Notes: generated by a model from the sequence alone, not told the origin. A DNA stretch of 64,000 nucleotides from BOKV01 sp041987205 (GCA_041987205.1 JBHIWX010000001.1:49250-113249), one strand, 5' to 3'. Positions 35,399 to 43,607 are shown, numbered from the stretch's first letter. A program made the numbers and translations.

Positions 35399-36154
35399 AT
35401 GTCATCCAGTGTTGAAGGCCAGGTGGTGTTGGTGACCGGCGCGGGCCGCGGAATAGGCGCGGCCGCCGCGCGCATTCTCGCCGAACGCGGCGCCGCAGTG
35501 GGCGTTCTCGACATCTCGTCGGAACTGGCCGGAGAGACCGCCGGGGCGATCGAAAAGGCCGGCGGCAAGGCGATAGCGATCACCGCCGATGTGTCCGACC
35601 GCCAGGCGATGATGGATGCAGCCGCCGCGCTGCGCGATAAATTCGGCCCGCTGACGGCAGTGGTAAACGACGCGATGTGGATTCGTTACGAGCAGGTAGA
35701 GGCCGTCACCGAGGAGACGCTCGATCGCATGCTGGCGGTCGGCCTCAAAGGGACGTTCTGGGGCGTGCAGGCGCTGCTGGCGCATCGCGGCGACAATCCC
35801 GCGAGCATTGTCAACATCGCCTCTCCCGTCGCCGATCTCGGCACGGCCAACACCGCGTCCTACACCTCCATCAAAGGCGCGATCGCCGCGCTGACGCGCC
35901 AGCTCGCCGTCGAACTCGGCCCGCAAGGAATCCGCGTCAATGCGGTCACGCCCGGCGCTGTGCCGACGCCCGGGGCGCGTGCTATCGTCGACGAGGCCGG
36001 ATATGCAAAGCGCCGCGCTCAAACCCCGCTCGGCCGGCTTGGCGCGGAAGAGGAAATCGCCGCGGGCATCGCATTCCTGATCGGCGGAGACGCCTCCTTC
36101 ATCACAGGCGAAATCCTGCATGTCGACGGCGGCATTACCGTCAAGTCGATGTAA
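35399..36154 (+). CDS. short-chain dehydrogenase/reductase
   Basis: 251 residues. TGAGRGIGAAAARILAERG (about 13-31) is the cofactor turn and D37 in VLDISSE favours NAD. The active site has S in IASPVADLG and YTSIK. The NNAG region reads VVNDAMW, a variant. The ATG follows GAGGGAGAAG, 26 bp after the previous SDR. It ends 27 bp before the convergent GntR gene. Confidence 0.88.
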   Translation: MSSSVEGQVVLVTGAGRGIGAAAARILAERGAAVGVLDISSELAGETAGAIEKAGGKAIAITADVSDRQAMMDAAAALRDKFGPLTAVVNDAMWIRYEQVEAVTEETLDRMLAVGLKGTFWGVQALLAHRGDNPASIVNIASPVADLGTANTASYTSIKGAIAALTRQLAVELGPQGIRVNAVTPGAVPTPGARAIVDEAGYAKRRAQTPLGRLGAEEEIAAGIAFLIGGDASFITGEILHVDGGITVKSM

Positions 36155-36181
36155 CGGCCGAAACCGATGTCGTTCGCCCCT

Positions 36182-36865
36182 TCAGTCCTTGCGAGTCGAA
36201 ATCGTCTTCAGCGCGGCCTCCGCCGCCGCCTCGACATGCGCCACGCAAAGTTTAAAGGCCAGTTCCTCGTCGCGCGCCTCGAGGGCGGACAGGAATTCCC
36301 GCAGTTCGCGGATCGATTCCCGAGCGCGCTCCTCGCTGCCGAGCGAGACGACGCGAAGCTGCGAGACGCGAGTGTGGATGCGCCGAAGCATGTCCGCCGC
36401 GACCTCGTTGCCGGAGCCCTCGCACAGGATGTCGTAGAACCGGGTCTTGGCCGCGATGAAGGTCTCGGCGGAAAAATCCTCGTAGACCTCCGCGAGACGA
36501 TCGACGCTCTCACGCAGCTGTTTCATCTGGGCGGGCGTGGCGTTGCGGGCGAAAAGACGCGCTGCCAGACTTTCCAGCACGACACGGACCTCGTAGATCG
36601 ACCGGGCCGTCTTCTCGCTGACTACACTAACGCTCATGCCCCTGTTGGGCTGCAGCGTGATAAGGCCGTCGGCTTGCAGTTCACGCAGGGCTTCGCGAAG
36701 CGACGTGCGCGACACGCCCATCATCTCGCAGAGCTCGCGCTCGATCAGGCGGGTGCCGGCCGGAAAGCGCCCGGTGGCGATCGCCATGCGCAGCCGTTCC
36801 GCGACCTGCTCGCGAAGGCCCGGCAAGGTCTGCACGCGCATGGAAAGGTCGTCGGTGACGATCAT
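36182..36865 (-). CDS. GntR-family regulator, FadR/FCD subfamily
   Basis: 227 residues. The winged helix (about 12-75) has LREQVAERLRMAIATGRFPA and SRTSLREALRELQADGLI. The C-terminal all-helical FCD domain (about 90-215) should bind a small acid through metal-coordinating histidine/aspartate residues, of which HTRVSQLR and HVEAAAE supply candidates. It is divergent from the carboxymuconolactone-decarboxylase-like gene across a GTCATA/TATG inverted repeat. Similar sites in two other cluster B promoter regions mark the probable regulon. Confidence 0.9.
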   Translation of the reverse strand: MIVTDDLSMRVQTLPGLREQVAERLRMAIATGRFPAGTRLIERELCEMMGVSRTSLREALRELQADGLITLQPNRGMSVSVVSEKTARSIYEVRVVLESLAARLFARNATPAQMKQLRESVDRLAEVYEDFSAETFIAAKTRFYDILCEGSGNEVAADMLRRIHTRVSQLRVVSLGSEERARESIRELREFLSALEARDEELAFKLCVAHVEAAAEAALKTISTRKD

Positions 36866-36945
36866 TCTTCAGGCTCCTCGATTGCACTCGGCGGCGCCGT
36901 TTTCGCTTTGGCCCGCAGTCGCACCATGAATCGGCGCGGATTGCA

Positions 36946-36970
36946 GTCATATTGTAATTTTGTATGTCAA
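36946..36970. promoter_or_regulatory. putative GntR operator, site 3
   Basis: GTCATATTGTAATTTTGTATGTCAA; on the other strand it begins TTGACATACAA, close to TTGTCATACAA at 32458. It lies between the GntR gene and the divergent gene at 36988. Confidence 0.55.
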
Positions 36971-36987
36971 AGAACAAGAGGACTAAC

Positions 36988-37395
36988 ATGACCGACAAGG
37001 ACAAAACCGTATCGACTCTCTTCGAGGAAGGTCTGAGCCTGCGTCGGCAGGTTCTCGGCACCGAATATGTCGACCGTTCCATGAGCTCCGCCAACGAGTT
37101 CATGAGCGCATTCCAGCATATCACGACGGAATGGTGCTGGGGTTATGCCTGGGGACGCGACACGCTCGACCTGAAGACCCGCAGCATGCTGAACCTCGCC
37201 ATGCTGACAGCGCTGAACCGATCCGCCGAGGTCAAGCTGCATGTCCGCGGCGCGATCAACAACGGCGTGACGGTCGAGGAAATCCGCGAGATCCTTCTGC
37301 ATGCGACTGTCTATTGCGGTATCCCTGCCGGCCTCGATGCATTCAAGGCCGCCAACGAAGTCCTCTCCGAGATGAAACCCGAAGGCTGGAGCTGA
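36988..37395 (+). CDS. carboxymuconolactone decarboxylase-family protein
   Basis: 135 residues of the CMD/AhpD-like family, closest in length to PcaC. It contains LDLKTRSMLNLAMLTALNRS, the LHVRGAINNGVTVEEIREIL segment and the GIPAGLDAFKAANEVL end typical of 4-carboxymuconolactone decarboxylase. It lacks the CxxC pair of AhpD peroxidase relatives. I chose the ATG at 36988 because AGAGGAC precedes it; an ATG at 36964 would lie inside the putative operator. In this setting, without other protocatechuate genes, it may decarboxylate a different lactone. Confidence 0.83.
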   Translation: MTDKDKTVSTLFEEGLSLRRQVLGTEYVDRSMSSANEFMSAFQHITTEWCWGYAWGRDTLDLKTRSMLNLAMLTALNRSAEVKLHVRGAINNGVTVEEIREILLHATVYCGIPAGLDAFKAANEVLSEMKPEGWS

Positions 37396-37412
37396 TCGCA
37401 CTGTCCGGTGGT

Positions 37413-38588
37413 TTGGCAACAATCGGGGCGATCGGCGAAGACCCGGCGCGCCTGGCGGAACTGAGGCGGGCCGGCTGGGCCGTGCGCAGCGATCGCGGGA
37501 TCGAGGTTCTGCGCTACCGGCAGGGCGTCGCGGTGCTGGACCACCCCGCCCTCGAAAAAGGCACTTCCTTCCAGCGGCGACTGGACGAGATCGGGATCAC
37601 CGAGGGTACCGAAGCGCGCTCCTGGTGGAACGATATGCTGGTCACCACCGAAGGCGACCGCCGGCGCGCGCTTCGCAAGCCCTTTGTCAAACTGTTGCGC
37701 GGGCCGCATATGCGCACGCTCCAGGAGGCGATCGGCGAGATTGTGGAGGCCGCTCTGGACGAGATCGGCGACCTGGACCATGTCGACCTGATGGCGGAAC
37801 TCGCCTGGAAAATCCCGTCGCGAACCTATTGTCATCTTGTTGCCGCTCCGAAGGAACTATCGCCGCTTGCTGCGCGGCTATCGGACAGCACGCTCGCGCC
37901 GATCCTGACTTCGGATCCGTCGCGCCGCGAGGAGAGCATCGAGGCGTTTCGGACCACGTACGATTTTGTCCGGAAGCATCTTGCCGAGCGTGGCAAGACA
38001 GAACTGGCCGATGACTTCGCGTCGATCATGATCAGGCAGCATCGCGACGGTTCGCAGAGCGAAGAGGAGATGATCTACGAAGGCATCGCTCTGCTCCAGG
38101 CGAGCGTCGACAACACGGTGCACCAGATCGGCCTCGTGCTCGCCACGCTGCTGGAGGATCCGGCCCGTTGGGCTGCTGTCGCCGCGGATCAGGAACTTGT
38201 CGAGCCCTCAATCGAGGAGGCGATGCGGCTGCATCCGCGTTTCGGAACGATCTTCCGGAGGGCCTCTGTCGACACGACGCTTGACGGCCTCGAACTGGCC
38301 GCGGGCAACTGGGTATTCGTCTCGCTTCGGTCCGCCAATCTCGATGAAGCCGAATATGACGACCCGCAGAGCTTCCGCTTCGACCGCGGGCTGAAACGTG
38401 CGCCGCAATTCGGCGGCGGCGCCTACAGCTGTCTCGGCCAGATGTTGGCGCGCATCGAAATCCAGGAAGTTGCACGCGCCATGTGCAAGCGCTACCCGAA
38501 CGCCCGCCTCAATGCCGAATGGACACGAAACGTGACGAATGCCGTGACCGAAGTCGGAAACCTTCGCGCCAGCCTTTCGGGCCGATGA
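37413..38588 (+). CDS. cytochrome P450
   Basis: About 391 residues, a soluble bacterial class I P450. The haem-cysteine motif is FGGGAYSCLG, the ExxR of the K helix is EEAMR, and the I-helix oxygen-activation region reads QASVDNT, close to the usual A-G-x-(D/E)-T-T. The start is uncertain: no ATG fits, and the TTG at 37413 gives the usual short N-terminus. An ATG at 37131 would lie wholly inside the previous gene. No ferredoxin or reductase is adjacent, so redox partners must come from elsewhere. Confidence 0.9.
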   Translation: MATIGAIGEDPARLAELRRAGWAVRSDRGIEVLRYRQGVAVLDHPALEKGTSFQRRLDEIGITEGTEARSWWNDMLVTTEGDRRRALRKPFVKLLRGPHMRTLQEAIGEIVEAALDEIGDLDHVDLMAELAWKIPSRTYCHLVAAPKELSPLAARLSDSTLAPILTSDPSRREESIEAFRTTYDFVRKHLAERGKTELADDFASIMIRQHRDGSQSEEEMIYEGIALLQASVDNTVHQIGLVLATLLEDPARWAAVAADQELVEPSIEEAMRLHPRFGTIFRRASVDTTLDGLELAAGNWVFVSLRSANLDEAEYDDPQSFRFDRGLKRAPQFGGGAYSCLGQMLARIEIQEVARAMCKRYPNARLNAEWTRNVTNAVTEVGNLRASLSGR

Positions 38589-39071
38589 CTGAATGATTCC
38601 GCCCGAAATGGTGTTCGCAGGTCGAGAGTGCCACACCCAGCCTCCGGTGTCTTGCTACCGTAAGCGGTCGGCTCGCAGCCGCCATTGGAGAGCTTTTTGA
38701 GGCGCACGTGCCAACTGCAGTAGACTTCCGCTTTCCGTCGCAAACAAGCCATTTGCCGAATTGCAATGAACGACCTCTTCCGGGGTGCGGGAATGGACGC
38801 TTGGACGTCGGAAATGAGGGCGCAAAGCGGTCATTCAAGTGAGGGCGTTTGCAGGTCGTCCCGTGTCCCGGCAGCATTACAGACGCATTCCATTCCGAAC
38901 AAAAACTACCTGCAGCTCTGCACTTCCCACTGGACTTCATCGGCACGGCAAGCATTGGTGTTGACGTGAGCTGACGGCCACGAACCTCGCTCCCTACATG
39001 CTCCGCCCGCCGATCGCGGGCTTGTGTCAGTACAGGCGCCGGATGGTCCGGCGCCGGAACTGACGGAGAGC
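38589..39071. other. 483-bp gap between cargo and recombinase module
   Basis: No frame with start signals or recognisable motif is seen. It marks the boundary between cluster B and the element's own DUF3489-DUF2924-recombinase genes. Confidence 0.5.
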
Positions 39072-39515
39072 ATGATGACCAATACCACTCAACCCACTGC
39101 AAACGCTGACCTCGCGAACAACCCGAAGAGCGCATCGGTCGATCAGGAGGGAACAGCCTCCACGGGCGACGCTCCAACACCGGCACCAACAAAGCCGAAG
39201 AAGGCCAAGGCCGTATCCGCCAAACGCTCCGGCAAGAAGCCAAAAGCCAACTCGGCGCCCCCGGCATCCGGTCAATCCGCAGAGTCCAAATCCTTCCGGC
39301 CCGGCACCAAGACGGAGATCATCCTCCGCAAGTTGAAGACTGCGAAGGGAGCGACGATCGAGGAACTGGTCGATGCGACGGGCTGGCAGAGCCACTCGGT
39401 TCGCGGGTTCCTGTCGGGAACGGTGAAGAAGAAGCTCGGGTACGAACTGGTAAGTGAGGCCGGCAAGGACGGTATCCGGCGATACCGCATCGCCGATGGC
39501 AAGTCTGAGAGCTGA
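39072..39515 (+). CDS. DUF3489 protein
   Basis: 147 residues. The first 80 are low-complexity, rich in Ala, Pro, Lys and Ser, probably disordered. The conserved domain (about 83-147) has the DUF3489 pattern GATIEELVDATGWQSHSVRG then FLSGTVKKKLGYEL, which looks like a winged helix-turn-helix. The start is a double ATG after ACGGAGAGC. It is the first of three genes, DUF3489-DUF2924-serine recombinase, an arrangement I recall as recurrent in alphaproteobacterial mobile elements. A regulatory or directionality role is possible but not shown. Confidence 0.85.
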   Translation: MMTNTTQPTANADLANNPKSASVDQEGTASTGDAPTPAPTKPKKAKAVSAKRSGKKPKANSAPPASGQSAESKSFRPGTKTEIILRKLKTAKGATIEELVDATGWQSHSVRGFLSGTVKKKLGYELVSEAGKDGIRRYRIADGKSES

Positions 39516-39522
39516 GGCTCCC

Positions 39523-40044
39523 ATGGCCCGGTTGAAGGAACTGGAGCAGGAGGTCGCCACGATCGGCGATCTCCCCCGCGAGGAACTCGTCGATCAATGG
39601 GTCAAGGCCCATGGCAGCCTTCCACCCAAGGGTATCAAGCGGGGGCTGCTGGAACGGTCCGCTGCCTGGCATCTGCAGGCGAAGCGATTGGGTGGCTTCA
39701 AGCCAGATGTCAGACGAACGCTGAAGCGAGTGATTGGTGATGCGATCCAATCACCCGCGTGCGATTTGCACAGCGGCGGTTCGGATGCTCAGGAAGATGC
39801 CCCAGTGAATCCGGCCTCGCAAACAAATGACGCCGTTCCAGATGCCCCCACCCTGTCTCCGCCCTTGCGTGCCCAGCCGGCAGCTGGGACCAGGCTGGTC
39901 CGGGAATGGAACGGACGAATGCATGTGGTGGAGGTAACGGAGAATGGCTTTGTCTGGGATGGCAAGAGCTACCGTTCCCTGTCGGCCATCGCCAGACGGA
40001 TCACCGGTGCCCACTGGTCCGGTCCACGCTTCTTCGGCCTGTGA
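39523..40044 (+). CDS. DUF2924 protein
   Basis: 173 residues. The N-terminal half is helical (LKELEQEVATIGDLPREELV). The C-terminal half has the DUF2924 signature: TRLVREWNGRMHVVEVTENG followed by YRSLSAIARRITGAHWSGPR then FFGL at the end. It begins 7 bp after the DUF3489 stop and ends 17 bp before the recombinase. Its function is unknown; the constant pairing with a recombinase suggests an accessory part in excision, integration or its control. Confidence 0.87.
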   Translation: MARLKELEQEVATIGDLPREELVDQWVKAHGSLPPKGIKRGLLERSAAWHLQAKRLGGFKPDVRRTLKRVIGDAIQSPACDLHSGGSDAQEDAPVNPASQTNDAVPDAPTLSPPLRAQPAAGTRLVREWNGRMHVVEVTENGFVWDGKSYRSLSAIARRITGAHWSGPRFFGL

Positions 40045-40061
40045 TTGGAGGGGGATCGTTG

Positions 40062-41837
40062 ATGATCAGACAATTGCGCTGCGCGGTCTATACGCGCAAA
40101 TCCTCCGAGGAAGGTCTGGATCAGGACTTCAATTCGCTTGATGCCCAGAGAGAGGCCTGCGAAGCCTTCATCCTGTCACAGGCAGGCGAAGGCTGGAAGC
40201 TGGTTGCCAATCGCTATGACGATGGCGGCATATCCGGCGGCACGATGGAACGTCCCGGTCTTCAGCACATGCTGGAGGACATCAGGAAGAACCGGATCGA
40301 CATCGTGGTGGTCTACAAGATCGATCGCCTGACCCGGTCGCTCATGGACTTCGCCAGGATGGTCGACATCTTCGATGGTAACGATGTCTCCTTCGTCTCG
40401 GTGACCCAGGCCTTCAACACCACCACGTCCATGGGACGCCTGACCCTCAACGTGCTGCTGTCCTTTGCCCAGTTCGAACGCGAGGTGACCGCTGAGCGGA
40501 TCCGGGACAAAATTGCCGCCTCAAAGAAGAAGGGCATGTGGATGGGTGGTAACGTGCCGCTCGGATATGAGGCCCGTGATCGCAAGCTCATCATCAACGA
40601 ACAGGAGGCAGCAACGGTACGCTTCCTGTTCGAGCGCTATCTGCAACTGGGATCGGTCAGGCTGCTATCTGAAGAGGCACAAGAGGCAAACCTGACCATC
40701 AGGCGCACCAGAAGAAGGAACGGGTCCGTGTACATCACCCGGCCTTTCGGCCGGGGCAATCTCTATCACCTGCTCTCCAACCCGATCTATGTGGGTAAGG
40801 TCCGCCATGGGGAGAAGGTCTATGATGGCGAGCATGAAGCCATCATCGCCGAAGATCAATTCTACAGGGTTCAGAAACTGCTGGCCGACAAGGCACCCAG
40901 ACGTTCCCACGCCACCAACAATCCCGACACCCATCTGCTGACCGGCCTCATCTTCGACGAAACCGGTGACAGGCTTTCACCCACCCATGCCAGAAAGCAG
41001 GGTGTCAGATACCGCTACTATGTCTCGCAGCGGTTGATACAGAAGCGGAGAGTAAAGGTCGGAATGGCGGATGCCGCGAATGCTGACGACCCTACCACCT
41101 ACAATTCCACCGCAACCGGCTGGCGAGTCCCGGCGCAACAACTGGAGCAACTGATCGAGCGGGAGATGTCCGATTTCCTCGCAAACCACAACCGGCTGAT
41201 CGAGGCGGTCCAGCCCATCGTTGCTGAAGATAGCATCCCGGCATTGCTGCAACACAGCGAGAGAGCAGAGCATCGATGGAAAGGTCAAACGCTACAGCAG
41301 CGAAAGACGACGCTCGCCCAGCTCTTCAACCGCATCGCGCTGAAGCCCAGCTGGATCAGGATGGAACTGAACCGGACCCGCCTGCTCGAATGGCTGATGG
41401 AAGGCGCGGAACAAGCACTGCCACAATCGGATCAGAACCAACTCGAACTCGAAACCAAAGATGCAAACCCAGTCTTCATCATCGAGCGGCCTCTGACCAT
41501 AAAGCGCCGCGGTGTCGAGACCAGATTGGTTCTGCAGGATGCGACGGCACAGGCTACATCACACGATCCGGCGCTGATCGATCTGATTACCCGGGCGCAT
41601 CGTTATCTGGCCTCCCTAACCGATGGTACAGGTCGAAGCCTGACCGATGTTGCCAAACAGCATCAGACGGAACTCTCCGAGGTCAGCCGCCTTCTGCCCC
41701 TCGCCTTTCTCTCCCCAAAGATCACGCAATCCATTCTGGCCGGCACGCAACCGGTCGATCTGACCGCACAGCGTCTGTCCCGAATCTCGGATATGCCTAC
41801 GACTTGGAACGAACAGGCAGCGCTGCTTGGGTTCTGA
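40062..41837 (+). CDS. large serine recombinase
   Basis: 591 residues. The N-terminal resolvase domain (about 4-155) has the nucleophile S14 in YTRKSSEEGLD and the active-site arginines in IDRLTRS and ERIRDKI. The recombinase domain follows, with NVPLGYEARDRKLIINEQEA and LLSNPIYVGKVRHGEKVYDG. After it comes LTGLIFDETGDRLSPTHARK, the region of the zinc-ribbon module, but without an obvious CxxC pair. The ATG follows GGAGGGGGATCG. It lies about 90 bp from the right repeat, the expected place for a phage-type or element integrase next to its attachment site. It appears intact. Confidence 0.93.
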   Translation: MIRQLRCAVYTRKSSEEGLDQDFNSLDAQREACEAFILSQAGEGWKLVANRYDDGGISGGTMERPGLQHMLEDIRKNRIDIVVVYKIDRLTRSLMDFARMVDIFDGNDVSFVSVTQAFNTTTSMGRLTLNVLLSFAQFEREVTAERIRDKIAASKKKGMWMGGNVPLGYEARDRKLIINEQEAATVRFLFERYLQLGSVRLLSEEAQEANLTIRRTRRRNGSVYITRPFGRGNLYHLLSNPIYVGKVRHGEKVYDGEHEAIIAEDQFYRVQKLLADKAPRRSHATNNPDTHLLTGLIFDETGDRLSPTHARKQGVRYRYYVSQRLIQKRRVKVGMADAANADDPTTYNSTATGWRVPAQQLEQLIEREMSDFLANHNRLIEAVQPIVAEDSIPALLQHSERAEHRWKGQTLQQRKTTLAQLFNRIALKPSWIRMELNRTRLLEWLMEGAEQALPQSDQNQLELETKDANPVFIIERPLTIKRRGVETRLVLQDATAQATSHDPALIDLITRAHRYLASLTDGTGRSLTDVAKQHQTELSEVSRLLPLAFLSPKITQSILAGTQPVDLTAQRLSRISDMPTTWNEQAALLGF

Positions 41838-41924
41838 TTAGGCGCGGCGACGACACAGAATCCAAGCGGAAGTAAACTTCAACAAGTCGATTCACATCCG
41901 CAACGACGGACGAAATTGGCTCAG

Positions 41925-42170
41925 CTGTCGCCGCGGAGCGGCCTCATCGTGACCGGCATATTACTCGTGCCACCTCGCCGCGATTGTCTCCTCCAAACGT
42001 TTGGACACGAAAATGCCCCAACAGAGACGGGACTCGGAAATGCGGCAAATTCCGCCTGAAATCCGGTCTCATATCCAAACGTTCGTCAACCATTGTCCGT
42101 AAGCCACGGAAATGTCGGCGCTATTCGGAGTCGGTTGTAAACTGCCTGAAACCGGCAGACTGAGTGGTGG
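41925..42170 (+). repeat. right imperfect direct repeat, ending in the tRNA 3' end
   Basis: Partner of 2530-2690. It contains the same ordered blocks, but GCCTGAAA-(T)CCGG occurs twice here (about 42054 and 42145) with about 75 bp between. The left copy has one. A slip or deletion between those short repeats explains the size difference. Confidence 0.75.
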
Positions 42171-42240
42171 GTCTGGAGGGACTCGAACCCCCAACCAAGC
42201 GGTTATGAGCCGCCGGCTCTAACCATTGAGCTACAGACCC
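42165..42240 (-). tRNA. tRNA-Ile (CAU anticodon, lysidine type) likely; tRNA-Met possible
   Basis: The minus strand folds as a tRNA: acceptor GGGTCTG pairing with CAGACCC, D arm GCTC-AATGGTTA-GAGC, anticodon arm GGCGG-CTCATAA-CCGCT with anticodon CAT, T arm GGGGG-TTCGAGT-CCCTC, discriminator A and an encoded CCA. The GAGCCGGCGGCTCATAACCG stretch and following TTGG resemble the E. coli tRNA-Ile2, where the C of CAU is changed to lysidine by TilS, more than elongator tRNA-Met. The 3' end borders the island. Confidence 0.85.
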
Positions 42241-42669
42241 CGCCTTCCGCCGGCTGTTCAGGCGGAGACACCAGCCCATGTAGACGCTTTGCCGGGGTCG
42301 GGCAAGCATGTGGCGTTGCGCCTGCGGTCGCAAGACATGGCACGCACCGCCCTGCCCTTATGCCGACCGCCAAGAAGGCTGCATCCCCTAACCCGCACGC
42401 GCCTGCAGCCAGAGATCATGCAAGTTGTTACCTGGCTTGTATCGGAGCCGGCCAAGGGGGATATCACGGGTCACCCCACCCAAGTCACACCGGCATGCCC
42501 AAGGGCAATTCCGCTGGGGACCTTGTCGAAATCCCCTTTCCGTCGTTACGCGCAGGCGCCCCGCGATCCGATCGCCGATAGGTACGCGCCAAATTGCTTC
42601 CGCAATTGGATGGGAGAGACGTTCCGCATTGCCTGCAGCCAATTAGGCTACCCTCACCAGGAGAAATCG
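42241..42669. other. 429-bp gap between tRNA and SIMPL gene
   Basis: No gene is supported. The open frame through it has neither a ribosome-binding site nor a motif before the SIMPL start. It presumably holds the promoters of the divergent tRNA and SIMPL genes. Confidence 0.5.
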
Positions 42670-43482
42670 ATGAACCCGACCGCCCGCCTTTCCCCCGCTT
42701 CCCCGCGATTGCCCGCCCTGCCCCTGCAGACGCCTCGCGGGTTCGCCTCGCAGCTGCGCGCCGTGGCGCTGGGCATGGCGCTTGTCGCCCTGCCGGCCGG
42801 GATGGCGGCGGCACAGGACAGGCCGCTCGCCGAACGCCCCGTGCCGACCATTCGCGTTCAGGGCGAGGGAAAGGTCTCGATTGCTCCCGACATGGCGATC
42901 GTCGGCCTCACCGTTATCCGCGAGGCCGACACCGCGCGCGCGGCGCTCGACGCCAACAACGCCGCCATGGCCGAGGTGCTGGCCGCGATGAAGGCCGAGG
43001 GCATCGAGGATCGCGACCTGCAGACCAGTGGCTTTTCGGTGTCGCCGCGCTACACCAGACCGCCGCGTGACAGCAACGGTACGGTGGAACCGCCCAAGAT
43101 CGCCGGCTACTCGGTGTCGAACGCGCTGTCGGTGCGCCTTCGCGATCTCTCGCGCCTCGGCGCCGTACTCGACCGCGCGGTCACGCTGGGCGTCAATTCC
43201 GGCGGCAACATCTCCTTCGGCAATATCGACCCCGACCCCATCATCGAGCAGGCCCGCGCTGCTGCCATGAAGGACGCGATCGATCGCGCACGCACGCTGA
43301 CGGAAGCTGCCGGCGTCGAACTCGGCCCGATCCTGGAGATCGGCGAGAACTACAATTCCCCGCGCCCCATGGCGATGGCACGCATGGCCGCCGCCGACGC
43401 TGCCGCCGAATCCGTGCCGGTCGCCAGTGGCGAAAGCACCTATTCGGTCAGCGTCAACGTGACGTGGGAAATCGCTCAGTAA
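42670..43482 (+). CDS. SIMPL-domain (DUF541) periplasmic protein
   Basis: 270 residues. The long N-terminal part ends in a hydrophobic signal segment (LRAVALGMALVALPAGMAAA) with likely cleavage near AAAQ. The DUF541/SIMPL domain follows: IRVQGEGKVSIAPDMAIVGL, the ALDANNAAMAEVLAAMKAEG helix, DLQTSGFSVSPRY and the C-terminal YSVSVNVTWEI. The family (YggE/BP26) forms periplasmic rings and is linked to oxidative stress tolerance. The ATG follows AGGAGAAATCG. A strong terminator follows the stop by 30 bp. Confidence 0.9.
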   Translation: MNPTARLSPASPRLPALPLQTPRGFASQLRAVALGMALVALPAGMAAAQDRPLAERPVPTIRVQGEGKVSIAPDMAIVGLTVIREADTARAALDANNAAMAEVLAAMKAEGIEDRDLQTSGFSVSPRYTRPPRDSNGTVEPPKIAGYSVSNALSVRLRDLSRLGAVLDRAVTLGVNSGGNISFGNIDPDPIIEQARAAAMKDAIDRARTLTEAAGVELGPILEIGENYNSPRPMAMARMAAADAAAESVPVASGESTYSVSVNVTWEIAQ

Positions 43483-43511
43483 CGAGACAGACGGCAGTCA
43501 TGTCGAAACAG

Positions 43512-43539
43512 AAGAGCCGCCCCTCGGGGCGGCTCTTTT
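43512..43539 (+). terminator. rho-independent terminator after the SIMPL gene
   Basis: AAGAGCCGCCCC-TC-GGGGCGGCTCTT forms a 12-bp stem with a 2-base apex, followed by TTTT. It lies 30 bp after the stop codon. Confidence 0.85.
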
Positions 43540-43607
43540 GCATTTACGTCAGGGGCATGAGCACTACGGGAAAAACCGCGATCTTGCACCCTCAAGCACA
43601 TGCCAAC

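Larger units (their letters stand above)
2530..42170. mobile_element. putative integrative element / genomic island next to tRNA-Ile
   Basis: The interval is flanked by imperfect direct repeats, and the right copy ends in the tRNA gene. Recombination and modification genes sit at both edges: methyltransferase plus DUF5681 pair on the left, DUF3489-DUF2924-serine recombinase on the right. Accessory catabolic genes and IS elements fill the middle, and genes right of the tRNA are core functions. The repeats are diverged, so this may be a degenerate or composite element and not a currently mobile one. Exact ends are inferred. Confidence 0.55.

Noticed and set aside
32892..35405. 837-codon minus-strand frame across the MBL, esterase and SDR genes
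   Set aside because: It overlaps three well-supported plus-strand genes and has no recognisable motif.
37131..37412. ATG at 37131 as the P450 start
   Set aside because: It would lie entirely within the carboxymuconolactone-decarboxylase-like gene in another frame and add a non-homologous N-terminus.
42165..42240. Elongator tRNA-Met assignment
   Set aside because: The anticodon CAT allows it, but the D-arm and anticodon-arm sequence is closer to the lysidine-type tRNA-Ile; kept as the second choice only.
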